From: an uncultured Eubacteriales bacterium | GTDB taxonomy: Bacteria; Bacillota; Clostridia; Lachnospirales; Lachnospiraceae | Direction of reading: 5' to 3' | Assembly (NCBI GenBank): GCA_900315015.1 | Contig: OMXJ01000006.1 | Span: forward strand, 1-64,000 | DNA length: 64,000 nt | Shown: positions 1 through 12,035 of the stretch, one piece after another | How positions within the stretch are numbered: position 1 is the first letter of the stretch | How the letters are laid out: every line of letters starts with the position of its first letter | Position numbers and translations under genes: made by a program | Notes under the pieces: model-generated | What the model saw: only the letters and a program-made list of their open reading frames with translations | Databases searched by the model: none | Told to the model about the DNA's origin: nothing

Positions 1-130
1 AGATTCTGAATGTTTCCATTCGATTTGTTCATTGCTGAACGAAATTTATTTGGAATTTTCAAGGTTGTTTCATTATTAAGTTATCAATGTTCGTTTTTTA
101 TTTGCTGTCTTTTTTCGCGACAGCCTAATC
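1..130 (-). other. Transcribed leader running off the left edge, possibly of an rRNA operon
   Basis: No credible ORF is present. The stretch lies directly downstream, on the minus strand, of two consensus promoters at 131-159 and 261-289. It would be the 5' leader of whatever lies beyond position 1. Paired strong promoters with AT-rich leaders are typical of stable-RNA operons, and in Bacillus subtilis an rRNA operon follows gyrA, as would be the case here. The rRNA itself is not in the window, so this is inference. Confidence 0.3.
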
Positions 131-159
131 ATTTTAACACATCAACTTTAGTTTGTCAA
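131..159 (-). promoter_or_regulatory. Sigma-70-type promoter pointing left (P1)
   Basis: On the minus strand TTGACA (complement of 154-159) and TAAAAT (complement of 131-136) are separated by 17 bp. The match to the housekeeping promoter is near perfect. It is the second of two tandem promoters and fires out of the window. Confidence 0.7.
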
Positions 160-260
160 GCACTTTTTTAATTTTTTTTGCTGACCTCGTTTTTGTGTTT
201 GCTTACACTTGTATCATGCAAGCCTTGATTTTGCTGCTTCGTGAAGCGACAACGTGTGAG

Positions 261-289
261 ATTTTATCACACCTCATTTTATTTGTCAA
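261..289 (-). promoter_or_regulatory. Sigma-70-type promoter pointing left (P2)
   Basis: On the minus strand TTGACA (complement of 284-289) and TAAAAT (complement of 261-266) are separated by 17 bp. It lies 130 bp upstream of P1 and shares the surrounding sequence AAGTRCTTGACAAA, so the two promoters look like duplicates of one another. Confidence 0.7.
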
Positions 290-372
290 GTACTTTTTTC
301 AAAGTTTTTTGATTTTTTTTCAAACCGCTTATTTTTACAAATTTTAGGATTGAAAATTGACAAAAATGAGAA

Positions 373-460
373 CGGAGAAAGCGGGATTTGAACCCGCGCG
401 CCGCGTTAGCGACCTACACCCTTAGCAGGGGCGCCTCTTCAGCCTCTTGAGTATTTCTCC
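373..460 (-). tRNA. tRNA-Ser (GCT anticodon)
   Basis: The minus strand folds as a class II tRNA of 88 nt. The acceptor stem is GGAGAAA/TTTCTCC with discriminator G. The anticodon loop CTGCTAA gives anticodon GCT, reading AGC/AGT serine codons. There is a long variable arm and a TTCAAATC T-loop. CCA is not encoded. It has its own promoter about 170 bp upstream at 632-660. Confidence 0.93.
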
Positions 461-631
461 AGTTTCTGAATTAAATATATGATATTTAATTGTATATTTA
501 ATAATATATTGCACTTTAGTGAGATAGAACTTAGAAAAACTACATTCGAAAAAATCTAGAATCTTTTGAAGCTAAACCTTTAGAAATATCAGTATGTCTT
601 ATTCTGTCGTCATTGTTCGACGTGCTTAAGT

Positions 632-660
632 ATTATAACAAAACATTTTATTTATGTCAA
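632..660 (-). promoter_or_regulatory. Promoter of tRNA-Ser
   Basis: On the minus strand TTGACA (complement of 655-660), a 17-bp spacer and TATAAT (complement of 632-637) form an exact consensus promoter. The 461-769 gap holds nothing else that I recognise. Confidence 0.75.
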
Positions 661-769
661 CTACTTTTTTCTTTATTTTTCGCTCTAAACGCCTTATTTT
701 TCTCATAAAACACAATATATGGTGTATGAATTTTAAGTCCACACACCATATATTTGAATATTATTTTTT

Positions 770-1531
770 TTAATTATCATCTATTTCAAGCTCTACCGGG
801 CAGTGATCAGAACCAAATATATCTGAATGTATCTTTGCCCCCTTTAGCTTATCCTTTAGTATTTCTGAGGTAAGAAAATAGTCTATGCGCCAGCCTGCAT
901 TCTTTTCTCTTGCTTTAAATCTATAAGACCACCATGAATATGCACCTTCTAATTCCGGGTAGAAATATCTAAAGGTATCTATAAAGCCTGCATCTAAAAG
1001 CTCTGTAAATTTATTTCTTTCTTCATCGGTAAAGCCTGCATGCTTTCTATTGGTCTTTGGATTCTTAAGATCTATTTCCTTATGAGCGCAGTTTAAGTCT
1101 CCGCATGTTATTACAGGCTTTTTCTTTTCTAATGACTTTAAATAATTTCTATATGCATCATCCCATCTTCCCCTATATTCAAGTCTAGATAGATCTTCCT
1201 TTGAGTTTGGTGTATATACACATACTAAATAAAATTTCTCATATTCTGCACATATTACTCTTCCCTCATGATCAAATTCATCTAGTCCCATATCGTATGT
1301 TACTGATATAGGCTCCTTCTTTGTAAATATTGCTGTTCCTGAATATCCCTTTTTTTCTGCATAATTAAAATATGTCTTATAGTCATATTTTGCATCTAAT
1401 TCAAATTGTCCCTCTGATATTTTTGTCTCTTGAAGACATATTACATCTGCATCCATTTTTTCTATTGATTCATAAAAGCCCTTTGTTAAACAGGCCCTTA
1501 TTCCATTTACGTTCCAGGATATTAATTTCAT
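770..1531 (-). CDS. xth: Exodeoxyribonuclease III (AP endonuclease)
   Basis: This is a 253-aa enzyme of the endonuclease/exonuclease/phosphatase superfamily, the usual length for the ExoA/Xth branch. It cleaves DNA at abasic sites and removes 3'-blocking groups in base excision repair in the cytoplasm. Visible family motifs in order are ISWNVNGIRA at the N-terminus, LQETK (metal-binding Glu), the CGDLNCAH catalytic Asp/Asn segment, WRIDYFL, and GSDHCPVELE at the C-terminus with the catalytic Asp-His pair. The ATG is preceded by AAGGAG at good spacing. It stands alone downstream of the gyrBA operon, separated by hairpins. Confidence 0.93.
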   Translation of the reverse strand: MKLISWNVNGIRACLTKGFYESIEKMDADVICLQETKISEGQFELDAKYDYKTYFNYAEKKGYSGTAIFTKKEPISVTYDMGLDEFDHEGRVICAEYEKFYLVCVYTPNSKEDLSRLEYRGRWDDAYRNYLKSLEKKKPVITCGDLNCAHKEIDLKNPKTNRKHAGFTDEERNKFTELLDAGFIDTFRYFYPELEGAYSWWSYRFKAREKNAGWRIDYFLTSEILKDKLKGAKIHSDIFGSDHCPVELEIDDN

Positions 1532-1554
1532 TTTTTTCTCCTTGTATAAAAGTA

Positions 1555-1597
1555 TAGTCCTTTCCTGTAGAATATTCTACAATTATAGAAAGGACTA
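1555..1597 (-). terminator. Hairpin between gyrA and xth
   Basis: The perfect 10-bp inverted repeat TAGTCCTTTC (1555-1564) and GAAAGGACTA (1588-1597) encloses a second small hairpin built on GAATATTC. The T-tract on the minus strand is poor. It may be a weak terminator or an RNA-processing or stability hairpin ahead of xth. Confidence 0.35.
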
Positions 1598-1631
1598 TTA
1601 CTTATTTATTGTATTATTTTTAAGCCGTAAA

Positions 1632-1655
1632 ACCACATTCCTTTAGATATGTGGT
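1632..1655 (-). terminator. Hairpin just after gyrA
   Basis: ACCACAT (1632-1638) pairs with ATGTGGT (1649-1655), followed on the minus strand by TTTTA. It begins 9 nt after the gyrA stop, so it is a modest candidate for the terminator of the dnaN-gyrA operon. Confidence 0.4.
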
Positions 1656-1663
1656 AGTTTACT

Positions 1664-4408
1664 TTAATTATCTTCAGGATTTTCTGTACCATCCTCTGAA
1701 TCTTCATCAAATTCTTCCTCTGATTCATCTTCACCCTGCTCCTGCTTATCCTTTAATGCTCTTTCAATAAGCTTTTCAATTTCTGTATCGCTTATGTCTT
1801 CTTCATCAGATACATTCATTTCTTCAGAGCTTTCTTCTTCCTTTATGCCATTTCTTTCTGCTTCAGCATATTCAGGATCATTTAAATCAGCTTCTTCTCC
1901 TTCAGTAACTGGTCCATCCTCTTCCTTCAGCTCATTTGAGAGATCTTCAATCGTCTTATCATCACTCATTTTTTCTCTCACCTTTGTAAAGCTTGCTATC
2001 TTTGTATTTTCTGTATCAAGATTCATAAGCTTTACGCCAGTTGTAATTCTGCCGCTTATATTTATTCCATCAACTGGAGTTCTCATAATTGTTCCTTCAG
2101 TATTGATTATCATTATTTCATTATCATCACTTACTGCCTTAGCACCCACAAGAACACCTGATTTTTCTGTAATCTTATAACACTTAAGTCCCTTACCGCC
2201 TCTGAACTGAGGTTTAAATGCCTCTATAGGTGTACGCTTTCCAAGTCCGTTTTCAGAAATAAAGAGCATATTATTACCCTGCACGTCAAGCTGCATTGCC
2301 ACTACTTCATCATCATCCGTAAGTGTAATGCCCTTTACGCCCATTGCACTTCTTCCTGTTGAACGAACGTCCTTTTCATTAAAGCGTATGCACATTCCGT
2401 TCTTTGTAACAATAAGAACATCTCTTTCTCCGTTAGTAGCCTTTACCTCTATCAGCTCATCATTATCGCGAAGACTGATTGCTATTAATCCCTTCTTCCT
2501 GATATTGAAATATTCTGATAGCTTTGTCTTCTTTACCAGACCGCTCTTTGTAGCCATAATAAGGTATCTCTTATCTACATCCTCCTTATAGGCTATCATT
2601 GCAGTTATCTTCTCATCACTAGCAATATTTAAAATATTTACTATTGCTACTCCTCTTGAAGTTCTTGAGAAATCAGGAATTTCATACGCCTTTATTCTAT
2701 ATGTCCTTCCCTTATTTGTGAAGAACATGAGATAATGGTGGGTTGTGGTCATAATGAGATCCTCAATATAATCATCCATTATCGTATTCATTCCCTTTAT
2801 TCCCTTGCCGCCTCTATGCTGGCTCTTAAAATTGTCAGTAGACATTCTCTTAATATAGCCTAGCTTTGTAAGTGCAATAACGGTGTTTTCGTCTGGAATA
2901 AGATCTTCATTTTTGATATCTGTATAATCGTATTCTATCTTTGTACGTCTCTCGTCACCGTATTTTTCCTTGATTGCAAGAATTTCAGTCTTAATAACAT
3001 CTAAAAGCTTATTTTCATCTGCAAGTATTTCCTTGTAAATAGCCATCTGCTTCTGAAGATTATCATACTCATCCTTTATCTTATCTCTTTCAAGATTAGT
3101 AAGGGCCTTAAATCTCATGTCAAGGATTGCCTGAGCCTGAGGATCGTCAAGAGAAAATCTTCCCATGAGTCTTTCCTTAGCTTCAGCAGTAGTTTTTGAA
3201 CTTCTGATAATATTAATTGTCTCATCAATATTATCTATTGCAACAAGATAACCTTCAAGTATATGAGCTCTTTCAGCTGCCTTATTAAGATCATACTGGG
3301 TGCGTCTTCTTACTACATCCTCCTGATGCTTTAAATAAAGCTTTAAAAGCTGCATAAGTGTAAGTATCTTTGGCTCATTATTAACAAGAGCAAGATTTAT
3401 TACACCAAAAGTGTCCTGAAGCTGAGTATGCTTATAAAGCTGATTTAAGATAATTCCTGCATTTACATCTCTTCTCAGCTCTATTACAATTCTCATTCCC
3501 TCTCTGTCTGATTCATCACGAAGTCCTGTTATTCCATCTATCTTCTTCTGATGAACGAGGTCTGCTATATTCTTTATAAGATTTGCCTTGTTTACAAGAT
3601 AAGGCAGTTCTGTAACAACAATTCTTGTCTTACCATTGTTCATGGCCTCTATTTCTGATACGGCCCTGACAGTGATTTTTCCTCTGCCAGTGCTATAGGC
3701 CTGCATTATTCCCTGCCTTCCCATAATTGTAGCACCTGTTGGGAAATCAGGTCCCTTTATATACTCCATTACTTCTTCTAGAGTTGTATCAAGACCTTCT
3801 TTTTTATTGTCTATTACCTTTACTACGGCATTTATTACCTCTCCAAGATTATGAGGAGGCATATTTGTAGCCATACCTACTGCAATTCCTGTTGTACCAT
3901 TTACAAGGAGATTAGGTATTCTTGATGGAAGAACAACTGGTTCCTTCTCAGTTTCATCAAAGTTAGGTACAAAATCAACAGTGTCCTTATTGATATCAGT
4001 TATCATCTCAAGAGATATCTTTGAAAGACGTGCTTCTGTATAACGCATTGCAGCTGCACCATCACCGTCTACTGAACCAAAATTTCCATGTCCATCAACT
4101 AGGGTATATCTGGTATTCCATGGCTGCGCAAGTACTACAAGCGCTCCATAAATAGAGCTGTCTCCATGAGGATGATACTTACCCATGGTATCTCCGACAA
4201 TACGCGCACACTTTCTATGAGGCTTATCCGGATAATTACCAAGCTCTACCATTGCATAGAGAATTCTTCTTTGAACAGGCTTAAGTCCATCTCTTACATC
4301 AGGAAGTGCTCTTGATGCAATAACGGACATGGCATATTCAATATAAGATTTTTCCATGGTCTTTTTAAGATCGACCTCATCTATTTTATCAAAAATATGT
4401 TCATCCAT
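1664..4408 (-). CDS. gyrA: DNA gyrase subunit A
   Basis: GyrA is the breakage-reunion subunit of DNA gyrase, which with GyrB introduces negative supercoils. The protein has 914 aa. The winged-helix core carries the active-site Tyr at about residue 123 ([10 protein letters not shown]). The quinolone-determining segment [12 protein letters not shown] spans residues 79-90. The C-terminal beta-pinwheel has a GyrA-box-like QHRGGKG and a second RGGKG repeat. The tail of about 90 residues is strongly acidic and longer than in most GyrA proteins. The residue aligned with E. coli Asp87 is Gly88. The gene starts 30 nt after gyrB and is surely co-transcribed with it. GyrA rather than ParC is supported by the gyrB neighbour and the oriC context. 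Confidence 0.97.
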   Translation of the reverse strand: MDEHIFDKIDEVDLKKTMEKSYIEYAMSVIASRALPDVRDGLKPVQRRILYAMVELGNYPDKPHRKCARIVGDTMGKYHPHGDSSIYGALVVLAQPWNTRYTLVDGHGNFGSVDGDGAAAMRYTEARLSKISLEMITDINKDTVDFVPNFDETEKEPVVLPSRIPNLLVNGTTGIAVGMATNMPPHNLGEVINAVVKVIDNKKEGLDTTLEEVMEYIKGPDFPTGATIMGRQGIMQAYSTGRGKITVRAVSEIEAMNNGKTRIVVTELPYLVNKANLIKNIADLVHQKKIDGITGLRDESDREGMRIVIELRRDVNAGIILNQLYKHTQLQDTFGVINLALVNNEPKILTLMQLLKLYLKHQEDVVRRRTQYDLNKAAERAHILEGYLVAIDNIDETINIIRSSKTTAEAKERLMGRFSLDDPQAQAILDMRFKALTNLERDKIKDEYDNLQKQMAIYKEILADENKLLDVIKTEILAIKEKYGDERRTKIEYDYTDIKNEDLIPDENTVIALTKLGYIKRMSTDNFKSQHRGGKGIKGMNTIMDDYIEDLIMTTTHHYLMFFTNKGRTYRIKAYEIPDFSRTSRGVAIVNILNIASDEKITAMIAYKEDVDKRYLIMATKSGLVKKTKLSEYFNIRKKGLIAISLRDNDELIEVKATNGERDVLIVTKNGMCIRFNEKDVRSTGRSAMGVKGITLTDDDEVVAMQLDVQGNNMLFISENGLGKRTPIEAFKPQFRGGKGLKCYKITEKSGVLVGAKAVSDDNEIMIINTEGTIMRTPVDGINISGRITTGVKLMNLDTENTKIASFTKVREKMSDDKTIEDLSNELKEEDGPVTEGEEADLNDPEYAEAERNGIKEEESSEEMNVSDEEDISDTEIEKLIERALKDKQEQGEDESEEEFDEDSEDGTENPEDN

Positions 4409-4438
4409 CTATTATTTCCTTTTCATAAAACAAAATCA

Positions 4439-7667
<3,229 letters not shown>

Positions 7668-7668
7668 A

Positions 7669-7875
7669 CTATTCTATCTTTAGTGTTTTTCCATCATATT
7701 CAACTACATCGCCAGGAACTAATTTTCTTCCTCTGCGTGTATCGACTTCACCATTTACAGTTACTTCACCATTTTGTATAACGAGCTTCGCTTCTACACC
7801 ATCGTCTACATAGCCTGCTACCTTAAGTGCCTGTCCAAGCTTTATGAAGTCATCATGAATTTTATAGCTGTCCAT
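7669..7875 (-). CDS. yaaA: S4-domain RNA-binding protein (YaaA type)
   Basis: This 68-aa protein consists almost entirely of one S4 RNA-binding fold. Signature residues are LGQALKVAGYVDDGVEAK, followed by the basic NGEVDTRRGRKL and GDVVEYDGK loops. Genes of this type sit between dnaN and recF throughout the Firmicutes. The B. subtilis homologue has been linked to ribosome assembly, and the family resembles RlbA and YbcJ. The spacing is 14 nt after dnaN and one base before recF. Confidence 0.9.
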   Translation of the reverse strand: MDSYKIHDDFIKLGQALKVAGYVDDGVEAKLVIQNGEVTVNGEVDTRRGRKLVPGDVVEYDGKTLKIE

Positions 7876-7889
7876 ATTTTCGTCCTTTT

Positions 7890-9011
7890 TTAGTTAACAT
7901 TGATATTAATTGGCAAAATAAGGTAAATATACACTTCATTAGCATCCTTTATGAAGCATGGAGCCTTAGAATTAATAAAATACATGTCTACCTTTTCGTC
8001 TGTAATTGCATTAAAGGTTGAAATAAGATAATCTGGATTAAAACCTATCTCAATATCCTTACCATTTTTTTCAATTTCAAGATTTTCCTCGAACTTACCC
8101 TTGCTACCATTCATGGTAATTAGAACGTTACCATCAGTAACATTTAAAATAACAGGACGTTTTTCAGAATCAGAAACTACAAGCTTAGTTCTCTGAATGC
8201 AGCTAGCTATGCTCTGCTTATCTACTATGATGTGAGTTTCATAATCATCTGAGAGCATCTGTTCAACATTGAAATACTTACCTTCTATAAGTCTTGAAAT
8301 TATAGTAGTATCATCGAATTCGAACATTGCAGAATTAGCACCGATATATACAGATACCTTTTTATCGTCATCAGTAGACAATATTGATGCAATATCATCC
8401 ATTGATTTTGCAGGTATTATTATCGAACTATTCTCATATTCTTTATCAAGAGTTACATTTCTGATTGCAATTCTATGTCCATTTAAAGCAGATAATCTAA
8501 GAGTTGAAGGAGCAACGATCTTGAAGGATTCACCTGTCATCATATCTCCATTTCCATTCTTAGATGCTGCAAAAGAGGTCTGACCAATGGCTGTCTTTAA
8601 TGCAAGCTGTGAAATTTCAATAGGATTTGACTTATTTAACTTTGTAGGAAAAGGAAATTCATCTGCAGAAGTAACATTAATTTCAAATTTTCTGTCGCTG
8701 CTGTCTGAAATAGTTGCCTTTGATCCAGAATTATACTCTATTGTTATATTAGTATCTGGTAAACTCTTAATTATATTCTGGAATAAATTGGCAGTTAATT
8801 CAATTCTATCTACTGAATTATTTTCAATGATTTCGCCGCTAATGATAGTTTCAATTCCAAGTTCCATATTATTAGCAACTAATCTTATGTCATTATTCTT
8901 TGTATCTATTACTATACATTCCATGTTTGGATCAGATGATTTTGGTGTTACTGCTTTAGATGCAATTTGGATTCCCTTTAAAAGTTCCTTTTGTCCACAA
9001 ATGATTTTCAT
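7890..9011 (-). CDS. dnaN: DNA polymerase III beta subunit (sliding clamp)
   Basis: The beta clamp is a ring-shaped dimer that tethers the polymerase to DNA and recruits partners through clamp-binding motifs. The 373-aa length fits three consecutive clamp folds. Recognisable segments are the N-terminal MKIICGQKELLKGIQIASKAV, the central SFAASKNG segment with the domain-2 motif RLSALNGHRIA, and the C-terminal YLILPI hydrophobic end expected of the partner-binding pocket. It is the first gene of the dnaN-yaaA-recF-gyrB-gyrA operon. The ATG is preceded by AAAGGAGCAATTTC. Confidence 0.96.
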   Translation of the reverse strand: MKIICGQKELLKGIQIASKAVTPKSSDPNMECIVIDTKNNDIRLVANNMELGIETIISGEIIENNSVDRIELTANLFQNIIKSLPDTNITIEYNSGSKATISDSSDRKFEINVTSADEFPFPTKLNKSNPIEISQLALKTAIGQTSFAASKNGNGDMMTGESFKIVAPSTLRLSALNGHRIAIRNVTLDKEYENSSIIIPAKSMDDIASILSTDDDKKVSVYIGANSAMFEFDDTTIISRLIEGKYFNVEQMLSDDYETHIIVDKQSIASCIQRTKLVVSDSEKRPVILNVTDGNVLITMNGSKGKFEENLEIEKNGKDIEIGFNPDYLISTFNAITDEKVDMYFINSKAPCFIKDANEVYIYLILPININVN

Positions 9012-9301
9012 TTTGAAATTGCTCCTTTGATTTTTCTTTTTTTATTTTTTTTAATAGTAATTTTTAGTAGCCGTAGCATTAGGGGCCGTTTATATGTTCA
9101 TAAGTGGTTTAATGCCTTAAAAATAGCGTTTTACAAAATGTTTACAGAGATGTTGATTCGATCTGTAAAATGTGTTTATTGCTGTTTATAAAAAAATCGG
9201 CCTAAAAACTTATCCACGGGTTTGTTGATTAGGAAATTAGATGTGTATATAAACTGTGGATAAAATAGTTGCAGTTTCTTCTTATATATATAAGTAAAAT
9301 T
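9012..9301. promoter_or_regulatory. dnaA-dnaN intergenic region with DnaA boxes
   Basis: This 290-bp AT-rich gap has no ORF. It contains a DnaA box TTATCCACG at 9210-9218 and an inverted exact box TGTGGATAA at 9255-9263. In Bacillus subtilis the dnaA-dnaN gap holds one half of a bipartite oriC including the unwinding element, and this gap is in the equivalent place. It must also contain the dnaN promoter. Confidence 0.65.
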
Positions 9302-10726
9302 CTAGTTGATATTTTGTGATTTATTCTCACGAGGAAGAATTATATTTGAAAGCTGGTCAATATCATTCTGTAAAAGTGGATCAGATTTAAGCTCACTTTC
9401 GATTTTATTGATTCCATGTAATACAGTTGAATGATCCTTATTCATTTGTCTTCCTATATCAGTAACTGAAAGGTTGGTAAATTTCTTGCAAAGGTACATT
9501 GCAATCTGTCTAGGATTAGCAATATTTCTGCTTCTGTTAGTTGATACTATGTCCTTAGGTGAGATTTTGAACTTATCAGCAACAGTATCTACTATGAACT
9601 GTACAGTAATTACCTTTTTATTAGAATCTGGAGAAATATAATCCTTTAATGCTTCTTCAGCAAGAGAAAGATTAATTTCAGTCTTCTTTAGCTTGGATAA
9701 TGCTGTACATTTATTTAGAGCACCTTCTAATTCTCTGATATTTGATTTTATATTATTAGCTATGTACTTTAATACTTCATCGTCTATTTTATGACCGTCT
9801 ATGTCTTCCTTCTTTCTAAGGATTGCCATTCTGGTCTCATAATCTGGCTTTTGAATATCTACAGTAAGGCCACTTTCAAATCTTGATTTAAGTCTTTCCT
9901 CAAGAGTGATCATATCCTTTGGTGGTTTATCTGATGATATGACGATCTGCTTCTTATTTTCATATAAGGTATTGAAGGTGTGGAAAAATTCTTCCTGGGT
10001 ACTTTCCTTTCCTATAATGAACTGAATATCATCTATAAGAAGTACATCTACGCTGCGGTATTTTTCTCTAAATTCAGTAGGTGTTGCAGATGAAGTCTTA
10101 GATCCATTATTTCTGATTGCTTCAATAAGCTCGTTTGTAAATTTTTCACTAGTAACGTATGCTACCTTAGCATCAGGGTTATGATCTAGAACAAAATTTG
10201 CAATTGAATGCATAAGGTGTGTCTTTCCAAGACCAACTCCTCCATATATAAATAAAGGATTGTATGAGGTACCAGGTGCTTCAGCTACAGCAAGTGCTGC
10301 GGCATGAGCCATATTGTTGTTTGGTCCGGTAACAAAGGTATCGAAGGTATAGGTAGTATTAAGTGAAGAATAAATATCTCCCTTAGGTCTTTCCTTCTTT
10401 ACTTCCTTATCATTTTCAACTGAAGACTGCTTGAGCTCTTCATTTATCTGACTTTTTAAGACAAAGCTTATGTCATATTTATGATCCATTACTGCACATA
10501 TGGATGTTTTTAAATTTTCACTATACTTCTTTATGATATGATCTAAACTATTAGATCCGATTATTTCATCATTGACCACAATAGTAACAATATCATTTTT
10601 TAATGAATAAGGTGAAAGAGGTTTGATCCATGTACGGTATGAAACCTCTGACATTTCAAATTCTGATTTTAGAAAATCGGTTATTTCGTTCCAGTTATCC
10701 TGAATGTTTTTGATGTTTGATTCCAT
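9302..10726 (-). CDS. dnaA: Chromosomal replication initiator DnaA
   Basis: DnaA is the AAA+ initiator that binds DnaA boxes and melts oriC. It has 474 aa. Domain I covers about residues 1-90, followed by a Lys/Glu-rich linker. The ATPase domain has Walker A GGVGLGKTH (162-170) and Walker B VDVLLIDDIQF. The C-terminal helix-turn-helix ends with the family signature NKDHSTVLHGINKIE. Both sides are flanked by DnaA boxes, which implies autoregulation as in other Firmicutes. It is divergent from rpmH, the standard Firmicute arrangement. Confidence 0.97.
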   Translation of the reverse strand: MESNIKNIQDNWNEITDFLKSEFEMSEVSYRTWIKPLSPYSLKNDIVTIVVNDEIIGSNSLDHIIKKYSENLKTSICAVMDHKYDISFVLKSQINEELKQSSVENDKEVKKERPKGDIYSSLNTTYTFDTFVTGPNNNMAHAAALAVAEAPGTSYNPLFIYGGVGLGKTHLMHSIANFVLDHNPDAKVAYVTSEKFTNELIEAIRNNGSKTSSATPTEFREKYRSVDVLLIDDIQFIIGKESTQEEFFHTFNTLYENKKQIVISSDKPPKDMITLEERLKSRFESGLTVDIQKPDYETRMAILRKKEDIDGHKIDDEVLKYIANNIKSNIRELEGALNKCTALSKLKKTEINLSLAEEALKDYISPDSNKKVITVQFIVDTVADKFKISPKDIVSTNRSRNIANPRQIAMYLCKKFTNLSVTDIGRQMNKDHSTVLHGINKIESELKSDPLLQNDIDQLSNIILPRENKSQNIN

Positions 10727-11116
10727 AACTTTTCTCCATTATTAATACACAAAAAACTAATTCACATAGAAGGAAAAGTAATTTGTGCGCAAAACTCCGT
10801 GAATTATATCATATAACATTTTCAGTTTTTTTGCAAGTGTTTATAAAATATGACTTTTTTGAACGAAAGGTAATAGTTATCAACAAATTAATTGTTAAAA
10901 ATTAGATAATCAACAACCTGTTTATAATAAATTAACTTTTGAAAGTATTAAGAATTGGACATTTAAAACGAGTAATAAAATGAATATAAAGTAAAGTTAT
11001 GCACAACTTATCCACAATTTGTGGATAAGTTGATAATATTTTGGGGATATAATGGCACTATTTTCTTCTATAACAATATGTTTTGTGGGTAACTATGAAA
11101 AATTTTAAAATTTTGG
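10727..11116. other. oriC: Replication origin oriC (dnaA-rpmH side)
   Basis: This is a very AT-rich, ORF-free region between divergent dnaA and rpmH. Two exact DnaA boxes, TTATCCACA at 11008-11016 and its inverse TGTGGATAA at 11020-11028, face each other inside a perfect 27-bp palindrome at 11005-11031. Weaker boxes are TTATCAACA at 10877-10885 and TAATCAACA at 10907-10915, near AT-only stretches that could unwind. A possible dnaA promoter with an extended -10 (TGATATAAT on the minus strand) covers about 10803-10811. Gene direction switches here, as expected at an origin. Confidence 0.85.
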
Positions 11117-11145
11117 TTGACTTCTTGCAATAAATGAAGTAGAAT
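11117..11145 (+). promoter_or_regulatory. Promoter of the rpmH-rnpA operon
   Basis: TTGACT (11117-11122), a 17-bp spacer and TAGAAT (11140-11145) lie about 50 bp upstream of rpmH. Confidence 0.65.
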
Positions 11146-11196
11146 ATATGATGTTTTTGTGACTTTACTTAAAATGATAAAAGGAGGAATTCTATC

Positions 11197-11331
11197 ATGT
11201 GGATGACATATCAGCCAAAGAAGAGACAGAGAGCTAAGGTTCATGGTTTCAGAAGCAGAATGAGCACAAAGGGCGGAAGAAAGGTTCTTTCAGCAAGACG
11301 CGCTAAGGGTAGACATAAGCTTACAGTTTAA
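11197..11331 (+). CDS. rpmH: 50S ribosomal protein L34
   Basis: This 44-aa, strongly basic protein reads [18 protein letters not shown] followed by [20 protein letters not shown], the L34 signature. L34 is a component of the large ribosomal subunit. The start is an ATG nine bases after a consensus AAGGAGG at 11181-11187, and a second in-frame ATG two codons later is worse placed. It is the usual first gene right of oriC, followed by rnpA. The leader Trp-Met pair before Thr-Tyr-Gln-Pro is slightly longer than the common MKRTYQP start. Confidence 0.96.
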   Translation: MWMTYQPKKRQRAKVHGFRSRMSTKGGRKVLSARRAKGRHKLTV

Positions 11332-11427
11332 TTATAAGTCTACTATTTGTCCGTAGGTAGGCTAGCATAACATAATTATATTTGTTCTGCCAGTCTTTCC
11401 TAAAGGACCAGACCTTAAAGGTTAAAT

Positions 11428-11790
11428 ATGAAATATAGTTTAAAAAATTCGAGAGAGTTTTCCAGAGTTTATGAGAATGGCCGTCATAGAGCGAACGGTC
11501 TGCTTGTCGTACATGTTCTTACATCTAGTAGTGATGTAAATGTAGATAATAGCGAAGAATTAAAGGACAAAAATGTCAGGCTTGGCATTTCTGTCAGCAA
11601 AAAAGTGGGTAATAGTGTTGTAAGACACAGATTAACAAGGTTAATACGAGAAAGCTTTAGGAAAATTAAACCGGAAATATCCGTTTCATGCGACATAGTA
11701 GTTGTCGCAAGGATGAGCGCTAAAGGGAAAAATTACTTTGAAATCAACGAAGCTTTGGTAAAGCTTCTTAAATCACACAGAATAATATAA
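11428..11790 (+). CDS. rnpA: Ribonuclease P protein component
   Basis: This protein cofactor of RNase P helps the catalytic RNA trim the 5' leader of pre-tRNAs. It has 120 aa and is basic. Visible motifs are the N-terminal [15 protein letters not shown], the [27 protein letters not shown] motif block (the RNR-type RNA-binding helix) and a C-terminal DIVVVAR strand. It sits between rpmH and yidD as in most bacteria, and yidD begins five bases later. Confidence 0.96.
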   Translation: MKYSLKNSREFSRVYENGRHRANGLLVVHVLTSSSDVNVDNSEELKDKNVRLGISVSKKVGNSVVRHRLTRLIRESFRKIKPEISVSCDIVVVARMSAKGKNYFEINEALVKLLKSHRII

Positions 11791-11795
11791 ATGAC

Positions 11796-12008
11796 ATGAA
11801 ACGTTTTTTTATAGCATCTATTAGATTTTACAGGAAATATATTTCAAGGTTAAAGGGTAGGAGTACGTGTAGATTTACACCTACCTGTTCTCAGTATGCA
11901 ATCGAAGCAATAGAAAAATATGGCGCAGTGAAAGGTGGCCTTCTTGCATTATGGCGCATTTTAAGATGCAATCCATTTTGTAAAGGAGGCTATGATCCTG
12001 TGCCATAA
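11796..12008 (+). CDS. yidD: Membrane protein insertion efficiency factor YidD
   Basis: This is a 70-aa, cysteine-containing basic protein with the family signature. RFYRKYIS near the N-terminus is followed by [19 protein letters not shown] and a [24 protein letters not shown] ending. YidD is a small inner-face membrane-associated protein that assists YidC-dependent insertion, although its mechanism is not well defined. It is placed between rnpA and yidC, as usual. Confidence 0.95.
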   Translation: MKRFFIASIRFYRKYISRLKGRSTCRFTPTCSQYAIEAIEKYGAVKGGLLALWRILRCNPFCKGGYDPVP

Positions 12009-12035
12009 TTTTATTTTTGTCAGGGAGGAATAAAT

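Noticed and set aside
153..347. A 64-codon plus-strand ORF at the left end.
   Set aside because: It runs over the two consensus promoters on the opposite strand, is Phe/Leu-rich as expected of T-rich DNA and has no ribosome-binding site.
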